Positions 33,623 through 42,516 of a stretch of DNA of 64,000 bases are shown here, in pieces (within the stretch, counting starts at the first letter, position 1; the number at the start of each line of letters is the position of its first letter). This stretch comes from CAZNXJ01 sp964577115 (GTDB lineage: Bacteria; Planctomycetota; Planctomycetia; Pirellulales; Pirellulaceae), in the NCBI GenBank assembly GCA_964577115.1, contig CAZNXJ010000016.1, positions 62,001 to 126,000 of the forward strand, written 5' to 3'. The position numbers and the translations under genes are program-made. The notes under the pieces were generated by a model. The model did not search any database. It saw only the letters and a program-made list of their open reading frames with translations, and was not told where the DNA came from.

Positions 33623-34864
33623 ATGTCCGAATCCGACAGCACGCCGGCCGTCCGGCAATTCTCGACCGTTCAAGCCGCGGTCGATGCGATCGCGCGCGGC
33701 GAAGTTGTCATCGTCGTTGACGCCGAGGATCGCGAGAACGAAGGTGATTTCATCTGTGCGGCTGAGCGAGCGACGCCCGAAACCATCAACTTTATGCTCT
33801 CCGGTCGAGGCGACCTGTGCCTCGCCGTGTTGCCGGAGGTGGCCGAGCGGCTCGAGTTGGCTCCGCTGTCCGACACGAACACCACGCCCCTGGGCACCGC
33901 CAAGGTGACGCCGATCGATCACCGCAGCGTGAAAACCGGCATCACGGCCGCGGAACGCGCGCGAACCATTCGCGAGGCCGTACTGCCCGGCAGCCGAGCG
34001 GAAGATTTCCTGCGGCCCGGGCACGTCGATCCCTTGGTGGCCAAAGAGGGCGGGGTGCTGCGGCGCGCCGGCCATACCGAAGCCGCGGTCGATCTCGCAC
34101 GCATGGCGGGTCTGACCCCCGCCGGCGTCCTCTGCGAGATTCTCAATGAACAAGGCGAACGTGCGACGCGCGACGAACTGCTCCGCATCGCGCGGCGACA
34201 TAACCTCGCGATTATCTCGATCGAGGAACTGATCGCCCACCGGCGGCTCAGTGAGAAACTCGTCTATCGCACCGCGGAAGCCAACTTGCCGACGAAGCAC
34301 GGGCAGTTTCGGATTTACGTCTACGGCGTCAAGTACGAGAGCCAGGAGCCGGTGGTGCTCGTCATGGGCGATCTACAAAACGCCACGCAGCCGCCGCTCG
34401 TGCGGATGCATTCGAGCTGCTTCACTGGCGACCTGATCGGCTCGCTGCGATGCGACTGCGGCGACCAGCTCGAGATGGCCCTGGAGATGATCAGCCGCGA
34501 GCAACTGGGCGTTCTCGTCTATCTGCCGCAGGAGGGGCGCGGAATCGGCCTGACAGAGAAGATCAAGGCTTACTCGCTCCAGGACGAAGGCATGGACACG
34601 GTCGAAGCCAACCACGCGCTGGGCTACAAAGCCGATCTGCGCGACTATGGCGTGGGCATCCAGATCCTCAAGGACCTCGGCCTGACCAAGGTCCGGCTGC
34701 TAACGAACAACCGCAAGAAGATCGACGCGCTGTTCAACGCGCGGGGCTTTGGTCTGGAAGTCGTCGATCAGGTTCCAATCATCTCGCCCGCCAATCCTTA
34801 CAACGCGCATTACCTGGCCACGAAGCGTGAAAAGCTCGGCCACCTTCTCCCGCAGGGCGAATAG
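33623..34864 (+). CDS. ribBA: Bifunctional DHBP synthase / GTP cyclohydrolase II
   Basis: The 413-residue fusion makes both riboflavin precursors. Residues 8-210 are 3,4-dihydroxy-2-butanone 4-phosphate synthase (VVDAEDRENEGDFICAAE and the RAGHTEAAVDLARMAG motif). Residues 215-410 are GTP cyclohydrolase II, with the zinc cysteines in SSCFTGDLIGSLRCDCGDQL and the VYLPQEGRGIGLTEKIKAY and LLTNNRKKIDAL motifs. All active-site residues expected for both halves are present. I use ATG 33623 (MSESDSTPAV), since the frame upstream to 33467 shows no homology. I looked for an FMN riboswitch in the 270-base leader and did not find its conserved AGGG..GGGTGAAATTCCC elements. No other rib gene is in the window. 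Confidence 0.96.
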   Translation: MSESDSTPAVRQFSTVQAAVDAIARGEVVIVVDAEDRENEGDFICAAERATPETINFMLSGRGDLCLAVLPEVAERLELAPLSDTNTTPLGTAKVTPIDHRSVKTGITAAERARTIREAVLPGSRAEDFLRPGHVDPLVAKEGGVLRRAGHTEAAVDLARMAGLTPAGVLCEILNEQGERATRDELLRIARRHNLAIISIEELIAHRRLSEKLVYRTAEANLPTKHGQFRIYVYGVKYESQEPVVLVMGDLQNATQPPLVRMHSSCFTGDLIGSLRCDCGDQLEMALEMISREQLGVLVYLPQEGRGIGLTEKIKAYSLQDEGMDTVEANHALGYKADLRDYGVGIQILKDLGLTKVRLLTNNRKKIDALFNARGFGLEVVDQVPIISPANPYNAHYLATKREKLGHLLPQGE

Positions 34865-35127
34865 CGACACGCGCGTTCGCGCGGTAGGGCGCAGAGCCGG
34901 TCGTGGCGGTCAGGCCCACTTTCGGGCGGAGGAAATACTGCGCGGTTAGTGCGGTTTTGTGGCTTATCGGGGCGCCGCGCGGCAAGGGGCGCAAAGTTTT
35001 GCGTCCAAGCAGCGGTGGCGTTGCGAAATCGCATCGTATGTTTCTCTGAAGCAACGTTCGCGGGGTCCTGGATGGCCCAGATCCCGCTCGTGCGAGAAAC
35101 TTGGTGCCTGCTTCCCACGACCACGCT

Positions 35128-36387
35128 ATGCCGCGCCGCTTTGCCGTTCTGACCGCCTTCGTCGCCGCCTTGGCTCTGGCGAACGAACGACTTGCCGCTG
35201 TCGAACCGACTGCCCATCGCCCGGACGGGCGGCTGTTGATCGACGCTCAGGACGGCCACCTCGATCAGCTCACGCTGCTCGACGCCGTGCTGCTCGCCAG
35301 CGGCATCCACAACGAGCCGCTACAGTCGGAAATCCGTGCGGCGATCAGCGGCTACATCGAGCGGCTCGCAAATACGCTCGATGCCATCCCACACGACGAC
35401 CAGCGCATCGTGGCGATTCATGATTTTCTCCACGAGGAAGTGCTCGTCGGCAGCTACCAGGCCGACTGCACGCAAATCGCCCGGGCCATTCGCGATGGCG
35501 ACTACAATTGCGTGAGCGCGACCGTGCTGTTTCAGATGCTTTGCCAATCGCAGGGCATCGCATGCCGAGCAGTAGCGACTCCGACGCACGTCTTCAGCCG
35601 CGTGGAAGCCGGCGGTCAGCTCATCGATGTGCAGACGACCTGCCCCTCCTGGTTCCGGCTCACCGAAGCGCAGCGCCGCGCCTTTGAGCGGCAGCAGATT
35701 CCGCCTCAGGACGGACAGGCCCGTGAGATCGGTGAACTCGAACTGCTCGCCAAGATCTACTACAACCGCGGCGTCGCCCATCTCGCCGCCGCCCGGTTTG
35801 CCGAGGCCGAGCAGGAGTTTCGGCTCAGCTTGCAACTCGATCCACTCGATCAGGCCGCTCAGGAAAATCTGCTGGCCGCGCTGAATAACTGGGCGCTGGC
35901 GCTGAGTGACCAGGCCGAGTTCGAGCAGGCCGCTCGGTTGCTCGAACGTGGTCGCGCGGTGAACCCCGACTACGGGCCGCTGCGCGCCAACGATCTACAC
36001 ATTCACCAGAGATGGGCCCAAGCCCTCTGTGAACTCGGCCGCTACGCCGAGGCCGCTCAGATTCTATCCCAAGGCGCGGCCCGTCAGCCGGACGCGCCGC
36101 TGTTTCGCGAGGGGCCGGTGACCATCTATCGGCTCTGGATGCGCAAACTCGTCGACCAGGCCGATTACGAGGGGGCGGTGCGTTTAGCCGAGCAGGCGGA
36201 GCGCCGGTTTGCTTCGACCGGAGCCGCTCCGGACGCGCTGACATGGATCGCCGAAGCGGCCGAGCAGTGCCTGGCGGCCGGGCAGAGCGATGCTGCGGGG
36301 CGGCTGATTGCCGCGGCCTTGGAAACGCGTCCCGCGAGCCCTCGGTTACTTTCTATGCAGTCGCGTTTGACGGCCGCTCGTCCGTGA
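35128..36387 (+). CDS. Transglutaminase-like and TPR protein
   Basis: This 419-residue protein has a likely signal peptide (about residues 1-23, ending LANERLAAVEP). Residues 60-190 contain a transglutaminase-like domain of the SirB1 kind: DDQRIVAIHDFLHEEVLVGS, then DYNCVSATVLFQMLCQSQGI and ACRAVATPTHVFSRVE, which supply the Cys and His of the catalytic triad and an Asp in LIDVQTTC. Residues 215-410 are TPR repeats (IYYNRGVAHLAAARFAEAEQ, NWALALSDQAEFEQAARLLE, RWAQALCELGRYAEAAQILS). It may be a secreted or periplasmic peptidase or scaffold. The start is ATG 35128; a TTG at 35101 would add nine residues. It stands 263 bases after ribBA, with no operon link. Confidence 0.82.
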   Translation: MPRRFAVLTAFVAALALANERLAAVEPTAHRPDGRLLIDAQDGHLDQLTLLDAVLLASGIHNEPLQSEIRAAISGYIERLANTLDAIPHDDQRIVAIHDFLHEEVLVGSYQADCTQIARAIRDGDYNCVSATVLFQMLCQSQGIACRAVATPTHVFSRVEAGGQLIDVQTTCPSWFRLTEAQRRAFERQQIPPQDGQAREIGELELLAKIYYNRGVAHLAAARFAEAEQEFRLSLQLDPLDQAAQENLLAALNNWALALSDQAEFEQAARLLERGRAVNPDYGPLRANDLHIHQRWAQALCELGRYAEAAQILSQGAARQPDAPLFREGPVTIYRLWMRKLVDQADYEGAVRLAEQAERRFASTGAAPDALTWIAEAAEQCLAAGQSDAAGRLIAAALETRPASPRLLSMQSRLTAARP

Positions 36388-36643
36388 CGTAGATAACTTT
36401 TGGCACGCCGCTGACTCACAGCCGCACGCGCTCGCACGATCCCTTCTCTGCCCTCAGCGAACGTGGTCCGAGCGGCCTGAACCTTGTCTCGCGTTGGCCA
36501 CTCTTCTTAGTACGGTTCCCTGATGCGAGCCTTTGTACGGCTCGATCACCGTGTTTTCGTTGGCACAGTTGTATCTAACCCTTCACCGCGTTGCCGCCGG
36601 CCGCCCCCCGGTTCGGCCACGCCCCGGCAACCGAGTACCTCCC

Positions 36644-37135
36644 ATGTCCGCTGGCTTAGAAATTCCAGTCACGTCCTTGGACTCATTCAGCCCCGCTCAC
36701 CGATCCGATGCGGTTCGGGATCGCGTGCGGCTGGTTGTCAGCAGCGCGCAGCCTCACCGGCAGCGCAACGAGCGGCGGCACGAGAAACGGTATCCGTTTC
36801 CTTTCCCGATTCATCTGCTGCCGGTCGACATGCACGGTGAACCCACAGGCGAAGAACCAATCGTCGTGCTCGGCAAGAACATTTCCGAACAAGGGCTCGA
36901 CTTTTACTACAGCGAGCCCGTTTCGTTTCGTCGCGTGATCGCGTCGCTACCGTGCGGTCCCGAGCGGTGGACGGCTTTTCATCTCGACCTGACCTGGTGC
37001 CGCTTCAGTGGCTGTGGCTGGTACGAGAACGGAGGCAAGTTCCTCCAGTGTGCCGACTCCCCGCTCGGTGAGACCCATCCCACGCTCGCATGCCCCCGCC
37101 TGATGGGGCAACTCGCCGACTCGCGAGCGTTTTGA
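36644..37135 (+). CDS. PilZ-like domain protein
   Basis: The 163-residue protein starts at ATG 36644 (MSAGLEIPVTSLDSF). Its centre resembles a PilZ domain: the RRHEKRYPFPFPIHLLPVDM stretch supplies the RxxxR signature (R-H-E-K-R), and KNISEQGLDFYYSEP is the [DN]xSxxG part, which together bind cyclic di-GMP in true PilZ proteins. A third beta-strand segment, WTAFHLDLTWCRFSGCGWYE, follows. The C-terminus is Cys-containing and unusual. Without other domains, the protein would be a stand-alone c-di-GMP receptor, if the site is functional. No diguanylate cyclase lies nearby. It faces the redoxin gene convergently across 217 bases. Confidence 0.75.
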   Translation: MSAGLEIPVTSLDSFSPAHRSDAVRDRVRLVVSSAQPHRQRNERRHEKRYPFPFPIHLLPVDMHGEPTGEEPIVVLGKNISEQGLDFYYSEPVSFRRVIASLPCGPERWTAFHLDLTWCRFSGCGWYENGGKFLQCADSPLGETHPTLACPRLMGQLADSRAF

Positions 37136-37156
37136 GCGGGATCCCCGATGCGGGCG

Positions 37157-37242
37157 GTAGCGGCGCATCGCGCGTTGTTTTCGCGAGCGCGCCGGGTCCA
37201 GCAGCCTACGGCGCCGCATTGCGAGTAGCGGCGCATCGCGCG
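37157..37242. repeat. Two copies of an 18-bp direct repeat
   Basis: GTAGCGGCGCATCGCGCG occurs at 37157-37174 and again, exactly, at 37225-37242, 68 bases apart, in the gap between the PilZ-like gene (plus) and the redoxin gene (minus). Both copies sit in a GC-rich stretch without a clear role. They may be a small local duplication. Confidence 0.6.
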
Positions 37243-37352
37243 ATTTCCCTGAGTGCGCGGTGCGCCGCTTTGTTGTTTTCTTGGCGAAGCGCTGTTGGTC
37301 GCCAGAACGCTTTCGCCGTGCGGTGCGCCGAGCGTGACGGCGCTGCCGCGAA

Positions 37353-39143
37353 CTACTCGACCGCCGCCGACGTCTCGCGCGTCCTCGCCACCGCCTCGCC
37401 CAAGGCGCTTGTTAGCTCGCGCGCCCCATCACTTGCCGTCTCGCCGTCACGCGGCGGTTCGCGCAGCACCTGCGCCCCGTCGGCGTTGTCAGGCGTCTCC
37501 TGAGCGGCCAGTAGATTCGTCAGGTGCGTGGGGAGATTCTGGGAAGTGACGTGCACGGCGGCAACGCGACCCTCGCGGTCGACCAGAAAGTTGAAGGGAA
37601 TCGAACGGATGCCAAAGCGATCGACGAGATTGTCCTCGGCGTTCTCGTCGTACATCAGATTGGGCCAGGGGATGGACTGGTTCTCGAGAAAGCGGCGGAG
37701 CACCTCGGGGTTGCTGTCGATATTAACCCCAAGGATTTCAAAGCCCTGGTTCTTGTAGACCTCGAGCAGCGTGATGAGCTGCCCGATCTCGCGCTGGAGA
37801 TATTCGAGATTGTTGAAGGACCAGAACGTCACGAGGACCACCTTGCCGTGCTGGAATTCATCCCAGTCGAGCGGCGTGCCGTCGCTGAGCATGCCGCTGA
37901 GCGCGGCCGGTTGTCCGACGAGATTCAGGCGCCGCTCGGACCACTCACGGATTTGCCGAGCTCGCTCTGCGAGCTCCGCATTCCCCGCTTTCTCGTACGC
38001 GTCGGCCATTTGGCTGTAGAGTTCGCGAGCTGCCTCGGGAGCGTCACGCCGCTCCATCGCACTCCCGATGAACTCGGCATGCTCGAGCGTCGTCGCACCG
38101 ATGTTCGGCTTGCTCAGCAGCTCGCCGGCCGCCTGCTGCAACCGGGCGAGCGCATCCGGCTCCTGCTGGACAAACGCCGTCAGAATCTCCGGAATCCCAA
38201 GCTCCATGAAGTTGACTTGTTCTTCGAGCTGCGCAAGTTGCTGCTGAATTTTCTCGTTCTGCGACGAAGCGTAGTTGGCCTGAATCTGTTCGAGCACCTC
38301 GCGCCCCTCGGCGTGGAAGCCGGCGTTCAGTAGCTCGATGGCCGCCGACGCTAGATGCTGGAACGTGCTTTCCGTCTTCTGTTCTTCGGCAGCGATCTTT
38401 TTCGCACTCTCAACGATTGGCTTCGGATCTTCGTCAAGCCCTTCGACGAGACGGCCGACCTTGAGCGAGAACGTTAGCATCCGGCCGAGATGAGCCAGTT
38501 CGGGATCCTTGTCGCGGCCGAGGGATTCGCTGAACTGTTCGAGGTGATCGCGGGCGTCGGTGAGGCCAAGCTGCACGATGACATCCTGAAGCGATGCCAG
38601 TTTGACCTGGACACTCTTGCGGCGTAGCTGGTCACTCGCCTCGGGGTGCACGAGGATTCGTTCCGCGGCGCCGATGCGCGCTTGAAGGATGGCCGAAAGG
38701 CTCTCGATGTATTGCTGCTGCGTGGCGCCGCGCGGCTGACGCTGAGTGACCTCTTCGATGAACGCCCAGAGTTCTTCCGGGCTGGCGTTCTCGGGAACTT
38801 CGATACGGTCGAGCTCGTCTTGCGAGAGTACGGGCGGTTTCGGGGGCGCCGCTTGCTCAGCGTCGGCCCGGTTCGGCTGCCCGGCGATGGGCGTATTCGG
38901 CGAACGTGCATCGCGTGCTGCCGTTTGACTCGCGGAATCCTCCGCGAGCTGCTCGTCGCTGGACGACGACTGGTCATGTGACTTCGCGGTGCCCGGTTCT
39001 TCACCGACCTGGTATTTGTCGCGGGCCGCCGTCAGCGGATCTTCCGAGCTGCTGCACCCGGCCAGCATACCGGCCGAAAGGGTAACCGTCCCTGCAACAC
39101 ACCAAATCCAACGCCTCGCGCGGCGACCATCCCTCGACGACAT
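37353..39143 (-). CDS. Lipoprotein with helical region and cysteine-less TlpA/redoxin domain
   Basis: The 596-residue protein has a lipoprotein signal with lipobox LSAGMLAGCSSSE (Cys at about residue 29). Residues 30-430 are acidic and Gln/Glu-rich with helical repeats (an IEEVTQRQPRGATQQQYIES region, TPR-like stretches). Residues about 445-560 form a thioredoxin-fold, TlpA/AhpC-like domain: GTPLDWDEFQHGKVVLVTFW, NQGFEILGVNIDSNPEVLRR, IPWPNLMYDENAEDNLV and RFGIRSIPFNFLVDREGRVA, with the cis-Pro in place. The redox CxxC, normally right after VLVxFWA, is replaced by SFNNLEYL. It therefore cannot act as a thiol oxidoreductase in the usual way and may bind partners instead. Probably anchored to the outer face of a membrane. 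Confidence 0.83.
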   Translation of the reverse strand: MSSRDGRRARRWIWCVAGTVTLSAGMLAGCSSSEDPLTAARDKYQVGEEPGTAKSHDQSSSSDEQLAEDSASQTAARDARSPNTPIAGQPNRADAEQAAPPKPPVLSQDELDRIEVPENASPEELWAFIEEVTQRQPRGATQQQYIESLSAILQARIGAAERILVHPEASDQLRRKSVQVKLASLQDVIVQLGLTDARDHLEQFSESLGRDKDPELAHLGRMLTFSLKVGRLVEGLDEDPKPIVESAKKIAAEEQKTESTFQHLASAAIELLNAGFHAEGREVLEQIQANYASSQNEKIQQQLAQLEEQVNFMELGIPEILTAFVQQEPDALARLQQAAGELLSKPNIGATTLEHAEFIGSAMERRDAPEAARELYSQMADAYEKAGNAELAERARQIREWSERRLNLVGQPAALSGMLSDGTPLDWDEFQHGKVVLVTFWSFNNLEYLQREIGQLITLLEVYKNQGFEILGVNIDSNPEVLRRFLENQSIPWPNLMYDENAEDNLVDRFGIRSIPFNFLVDREGRVAAVHVTSQNLPTHLTNLLAAQETPDNADGAQVLREPPRDGETASDGARELTSALGEAVARTRETSAAVE

Positions 39144-39417
39144 AACGTACGCCTCGTAAGCAGCGCGGCCGAGATCGGCCGCAAGGAAAAACCGTTTCGC
39201 AGCCGCCCTGCGGGTCCCGAGCTAGCTGCATGCACCCGGGATTGTATGCCATTGGCCGAATTGCAGCAGCGCGAATTTAGGGCAAGAAACGCAATTGGGC
39301 TGTTCCCCCCGCCCATGCGCAAATCCGAGGAGTTCGACCGCTGGGGGGGCGAATGCCGGCACCAGCGACGGGCACTGCGCGCTGCCGTACGGCGGCTTCA
39401 GTGAGCCGTGCGGCGGG

Positions 39418-40248
39418 CTAGAGGTCGAGGTGGTGGTAGTTGGCGATCACACGCCAGGCGTCTTCGGGAGTGTCGGCGTAGTTGATCAAATCCAAGTGCT
39501 CGTCTGCGATCACGCCTTCGTCGGCAAGGAAGTCGAAATCGATGACCTTTTTCCAGTACTCGGTCCCGTACAGCACGATCGGGATCTGCTGCATGCGTTT
39601 GGTCTGACGGAGTGTCAGCGCGTCGAACAGCTCGTCGAGCGTGCCGAAGCCGCCGGGGAAGACGACGAGCCCCTTGGCTCGCAACAGGAAATGCAGTTTC
39701 CGAAGAGCGAAGTAGTGGAACTGGAAGCAAAGCTCGGGAGTGATATACGGGTTCGGCAGTTGTTCGGCCGGCAGCGTAATGTTCAGCGCGGCCGACTTGG
39801 CGTTCACGTCGTACGCGCCGCGGTTGGCGGCTTCCATGATGCCCGGACCGCCTCCGGTGATAATCACAAAGTCGCACCGGTTGTTGACCTGGCAGCGGCT
39901 CGAAACGAGCTGTCCAAATTCTCGCGCGGCGTCATAGTATTTGGACTTGGCGAGTATCCGTTCGGCACGCGCCACCGCTCGCTGCCGCTGCGGGTCGCTG
40001 GGCTTCTCGGCCAGCTCTTCCCGCGCGACCCGGAGTCGCTCTTCGGCCTCGCATCGTTCGACGACTTGCGTGCCCCCGAACACTACGATCGTCGAAGCCA
40101 CTCCCGCCTCGGTGAAGGCCATCTCCGGCTTCAGCAGTTCGAGCTGCAAGCGCACGGGGCGGAGCTCCGGCCGCGCCAGGAACTCGGTGTCGAGCGCCGC
40201 CAGACGGTACGTGGGGGACTCCAGAATCGCTTGGAGCTGCGGCGTCAT
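39418..40248 (-). CDS. LOG family protein (nucleotide 5'-monophosphate phosphoribohydrolase-like)
   Basis: The 276-residue protein has the LOG signatures: VIITGGGPGIMEAANRGA and LVVFPGGFGTLDELFDALTL (the PGGxGTxxE motif). Family members cleave ribose 5-phosphate from nucleotide 5'-monophosphates, as in activation of cytokinins, and in bacteria are often annotated as lysine decarboxylase in error. The protein is longer than the common 190-residue form; residues 1-80 contain extra helices (LEAEIRVARE-like, AEERLRVAREELAEKPSD), the pattern of the longer bacterial TIGR00730 subgroup. ATG 40248 is preferred over a TTG at 40279-40281. It lies 213 bases downstream of ubiD on the same strand. Confidence 0.87.
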   Translation of the reverse strand: MTPQLQAILESPTYRLAALDTEFLARPELRPVRLQLELLKPEMAFTEAGVASTIVVFGGTQVVERCEAEERLRVAREELAEKPSDPQRQRAVARAERILAKSKYYDAAREFGQLVSSRCQVNNRCDFVIITGGGPGIMEAANRGAYDVNAKSAALNITLPAEQLPNPYITPELCFQFHYFALRKLHFLLRAKGLVVFPGGFGTLDELFDALTLRQTKRMQQIPIVLYGTEYWKKVIDFDFLADEGVIADEHLDLINYADTPEDAWRVIANYHHLDL

Positions 40249-40461
40249 GTCAGTTTTCGTTTTCACGGTAATTCGCGTCAAAGCTTGCAGATCACAGAGA
40301 GTGGAAATCGGTGCGCTGCGCGGCCCGGTGTGGCTCGTCCTGATACCGGCTAGTCCGCGCCCGTGGGGCCGCCCCTATCGGCCTGGCAGCGGCACTCTTT
40401 GTCGACGCTGGCAGCGCGTCCGTCAACCGACCGCAAGCCGAATTGAGGTCGCAGAGAATGT

Positions 40462-42303
40462 CTAAAGATACTTGGCCAGCGGACCGCCGCGGGCGGCCAT
40501 CGCATCGACAGCTCGCACGGTTTCCGGATCTTCGACGAGCGGTGGGGCGTGATGCGGTTTGATGCGTGCGTCGATGACCAGCGCGCCCTCGCAGCCCCAA
40601 TGCTTCTGGTGCGTAAAGGATTCGATGCCCGAGATATCCGCGGCCGGATTGCTGCGTGTGAACGTGACCCACAGAAAGTTGTTCAAACGCTCGGCCACGA
40701 AGTCGCTGTCATCCACCACGACGATCCACGGAAAACGGTTGATCGGATCGGACGCGCGATAGCTTCCGCAAAAGCGTTCGATGGCCGGTTCTCCTTGCCC
40801 GTCCGATTCGGCATAGGCCGGACCGGAGATCGCCAGCACGCCGGGCATACAAACACGCGGCCGATGGAACCCGCCCGGTAACTGAAGATCCGAGGGCAGT
40901 TCGCTCGGAAGTGCGTGCCGAGCCGCTCCCGCGGCCGCGATGACCACCTTTGAACCGCGGTTGAGACCGTCGCCTGTATAGTCGAGCGTGTCGATCGTCG
41001 TTCGCGTCTGGAAGTGCAGGTCGCGCCGCCAGTCGCAGCGCGCGAGCAAGTGAGCGAAGAAACGTTCGATGTTGTGCACGTCCAGGGACGGATCGTCGTC
41101 GCGATTGACGATGAGCAAGTACTTGGCGAGCGACATTTGTCCTTGGCCGAGCAGGGCATTGGCCTGCGTCAGCAGTTCCTGAGGCGCTTCGAGCCGCTCG
41201 TAGGGTGTGTAGCGCTCGCTGCCGATCGCCAGCAGCAGAGGATGGACGCCCGCCGCATCGACGGCGTGCACCGCATGCACGCCCGGGACAACGGTTGGAA
41301 TCACAGGGCCGGTGATTTCGTGAATCAGCTGCCCGAACGTCGTGTCTTCCTGAGGTGGCCGCCCGACGACCGTAAACGGCCAGATCGCCCCCGGCCGATG
41401 CGTCACCCGCTCGACGCGCAGCACCGGGAATGGATGAACCAAACTGTAATATCCCAGATGATCGCCGAAGGGGCCTTCCGGCAGCGTCCGCTCAGGATCG
41501 ACGAAGCCCTGAATACAAAAGTCGGCTTCGGCATAGACAGGAAGCCCGTGTTCACCTGGCGCGAGCGGAATCCGGTGTCCCGCCAGGGCTCCGGCAAACG
41601 TCAGCTCCGACATCCCTTCGGGTAGCGGCATGACGGCGGCGAGCGTCATCGCTGGTGTGCCGCCGACGAAAATGTTGACGCGCAGCGGCTGGCCTTTCCG
41701 CACCGCCGCTGCGTGATGCACACCAATGCCGCGGTGAATTTGGTAATGTAGCCCGACTTCTTTATCCAGCTCATAGTCGTTTCCGCTGAGCTGCACGCGG
41801 TACATGCCGAGATTCGAATGGCGCCAGCCGGGGCGTTCGCAGTCCTCCGTATAAACCTGCGGTAGCGTGATGAAGGGGCCGCCATCCTCCGGCCACGACT
41901 GGACGGCCGGCAACTGGTGAATCGCCGTGGGGTGCGTGAGCACCGGGGCCACGTGAGTGCGGCGGGGGGCCATCGCCAGTGCGTGCCAAGGCGTCTTCGC
42001 GTAGCGCCACGGTTGCCGGACGCCGCGCGTCGGGTCCAGCTTCAGCTCGATCAACCGGCGCACGTTCTCGAGCGAATCGCGAAAGATAAATCGAGCTCGT
42101 TCGAGACTGCCGAACAGATTGCAAAGCAGCGGGAAGCGGCATCCCTTCACCTGCGTCAGGAGAACGGCCGGGCCGCCGCTGCGATACACGCGCCGCTGGA
42201 TCTCGGCGGCTTCCAAGCGCGCATCCACCGGCTCGTCAAAACGCACCAATTGTCCGTGGCGCTCAAGATCCTCGACACACTGCTGTAAGTTTCGATAACC
42301 CAT
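40462..42303 (-). CDS. UbiD family prenylated-FMN decarboxylase
   Basis: The 613-residue protein begins at ATG 42303 (MGYRNLQQCVEDLERHGQLV). UbiD enzymes use prenylated FMN to (de)carboxylate aromatic or unsaturated acids. The length, the N-terminal LVRFDEPVD segment, GGPAVLLTQVKGCRFPLLCN and the acid/metal region AEADFCIQGFVDPERTLPEG followed by PFGDHLGYYSL are all typical, with the conserved E...E..D pattern. The middle section, YELDKEVGLHYQIHRGIGVH, belongs to the menaquinone/ubiquinone subgroup wording. It may be the 4-hydroxybenzoate or futalosine-type decarboxylase of quinone synthesis, but UbiX, which makes the cofactor, is not in this window. It is divergent from pepA across 213 bases. 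Confidence 0.9.
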   Translation of the reverse strand: MGYRNLQQCVEDLERHGQLVRFDEPVDARLEAAEIQRRVYRSGGPAVLLTQVKGCRFPLLCNLFGSLERARFIFRDSLENVRRLIELKLDPTRGVRQPWRYAKTPWHALAMAPRRTHVAPVLTHPTAIHQLPAVQSWPEDGGPFITLPQVYTEDCERPGWRHSNLGMYRVQLSGNDYELDKEVGLHYQIHRGIGVHHAAAVRKGQPLRVNIFVGGTPAMTLAAVMPLPEGMSELTFAGALAGHRIPLAPGEHGLPVYAEADFCIQGFVDPERTLPEGPFGDHLGYYSLVHPFPVLRVERVTHRPGAIWPFTVVGRPPQEDTTFGQLIHEITGPVIPTVVPGVHAVHAVDAAGVHPLLLAIGSERYTPYERLEAPQELLTQANALLGQGQMSLAKYLLIVNRDDDPSLDVHNIERFFAHLLARCDWRRDLHFQTRTTIDTLDYTGDGLNRGSKVVIAAAGAARHALPSELPSDLQLPGGFHRPRVCMPGVLAISGPAYAESDGQGEPAIERFCGSYRASDPINRFPWIVVVDDSDFVAERLNNFLWVTFTRSNPAADISGIESFTHQKHWGCEGALVIDARIKPHHAPPLVEDPETVRAVDAMAARGGPLAKYL

Positions 42304-42516
42304 CCGGAGACTCGCCAGCGACCGATTACCTTCGCGTTGGAACTCGTTGAATGACTCATTAGGCGCACACGGCTTGAATGCCTGCGCGCGTCGGCGCGTA
42401 CGCATGCTCAGCAGCGCGGCAGCGTTCCATACGAACACCGCAGCCCCGTGGGAGAACCGAGGTTCGCGGGCTAGAATAACCGGGCGTACGGGAACCATAG
42501 ACGAAAGGACAGGTGG

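Noticed and set aside
33353..34300. Extension of the esterase gene upstream to 34300
   Set aside because: That part is antisense to ribBA; the signal peptide starts at ATG 33352.
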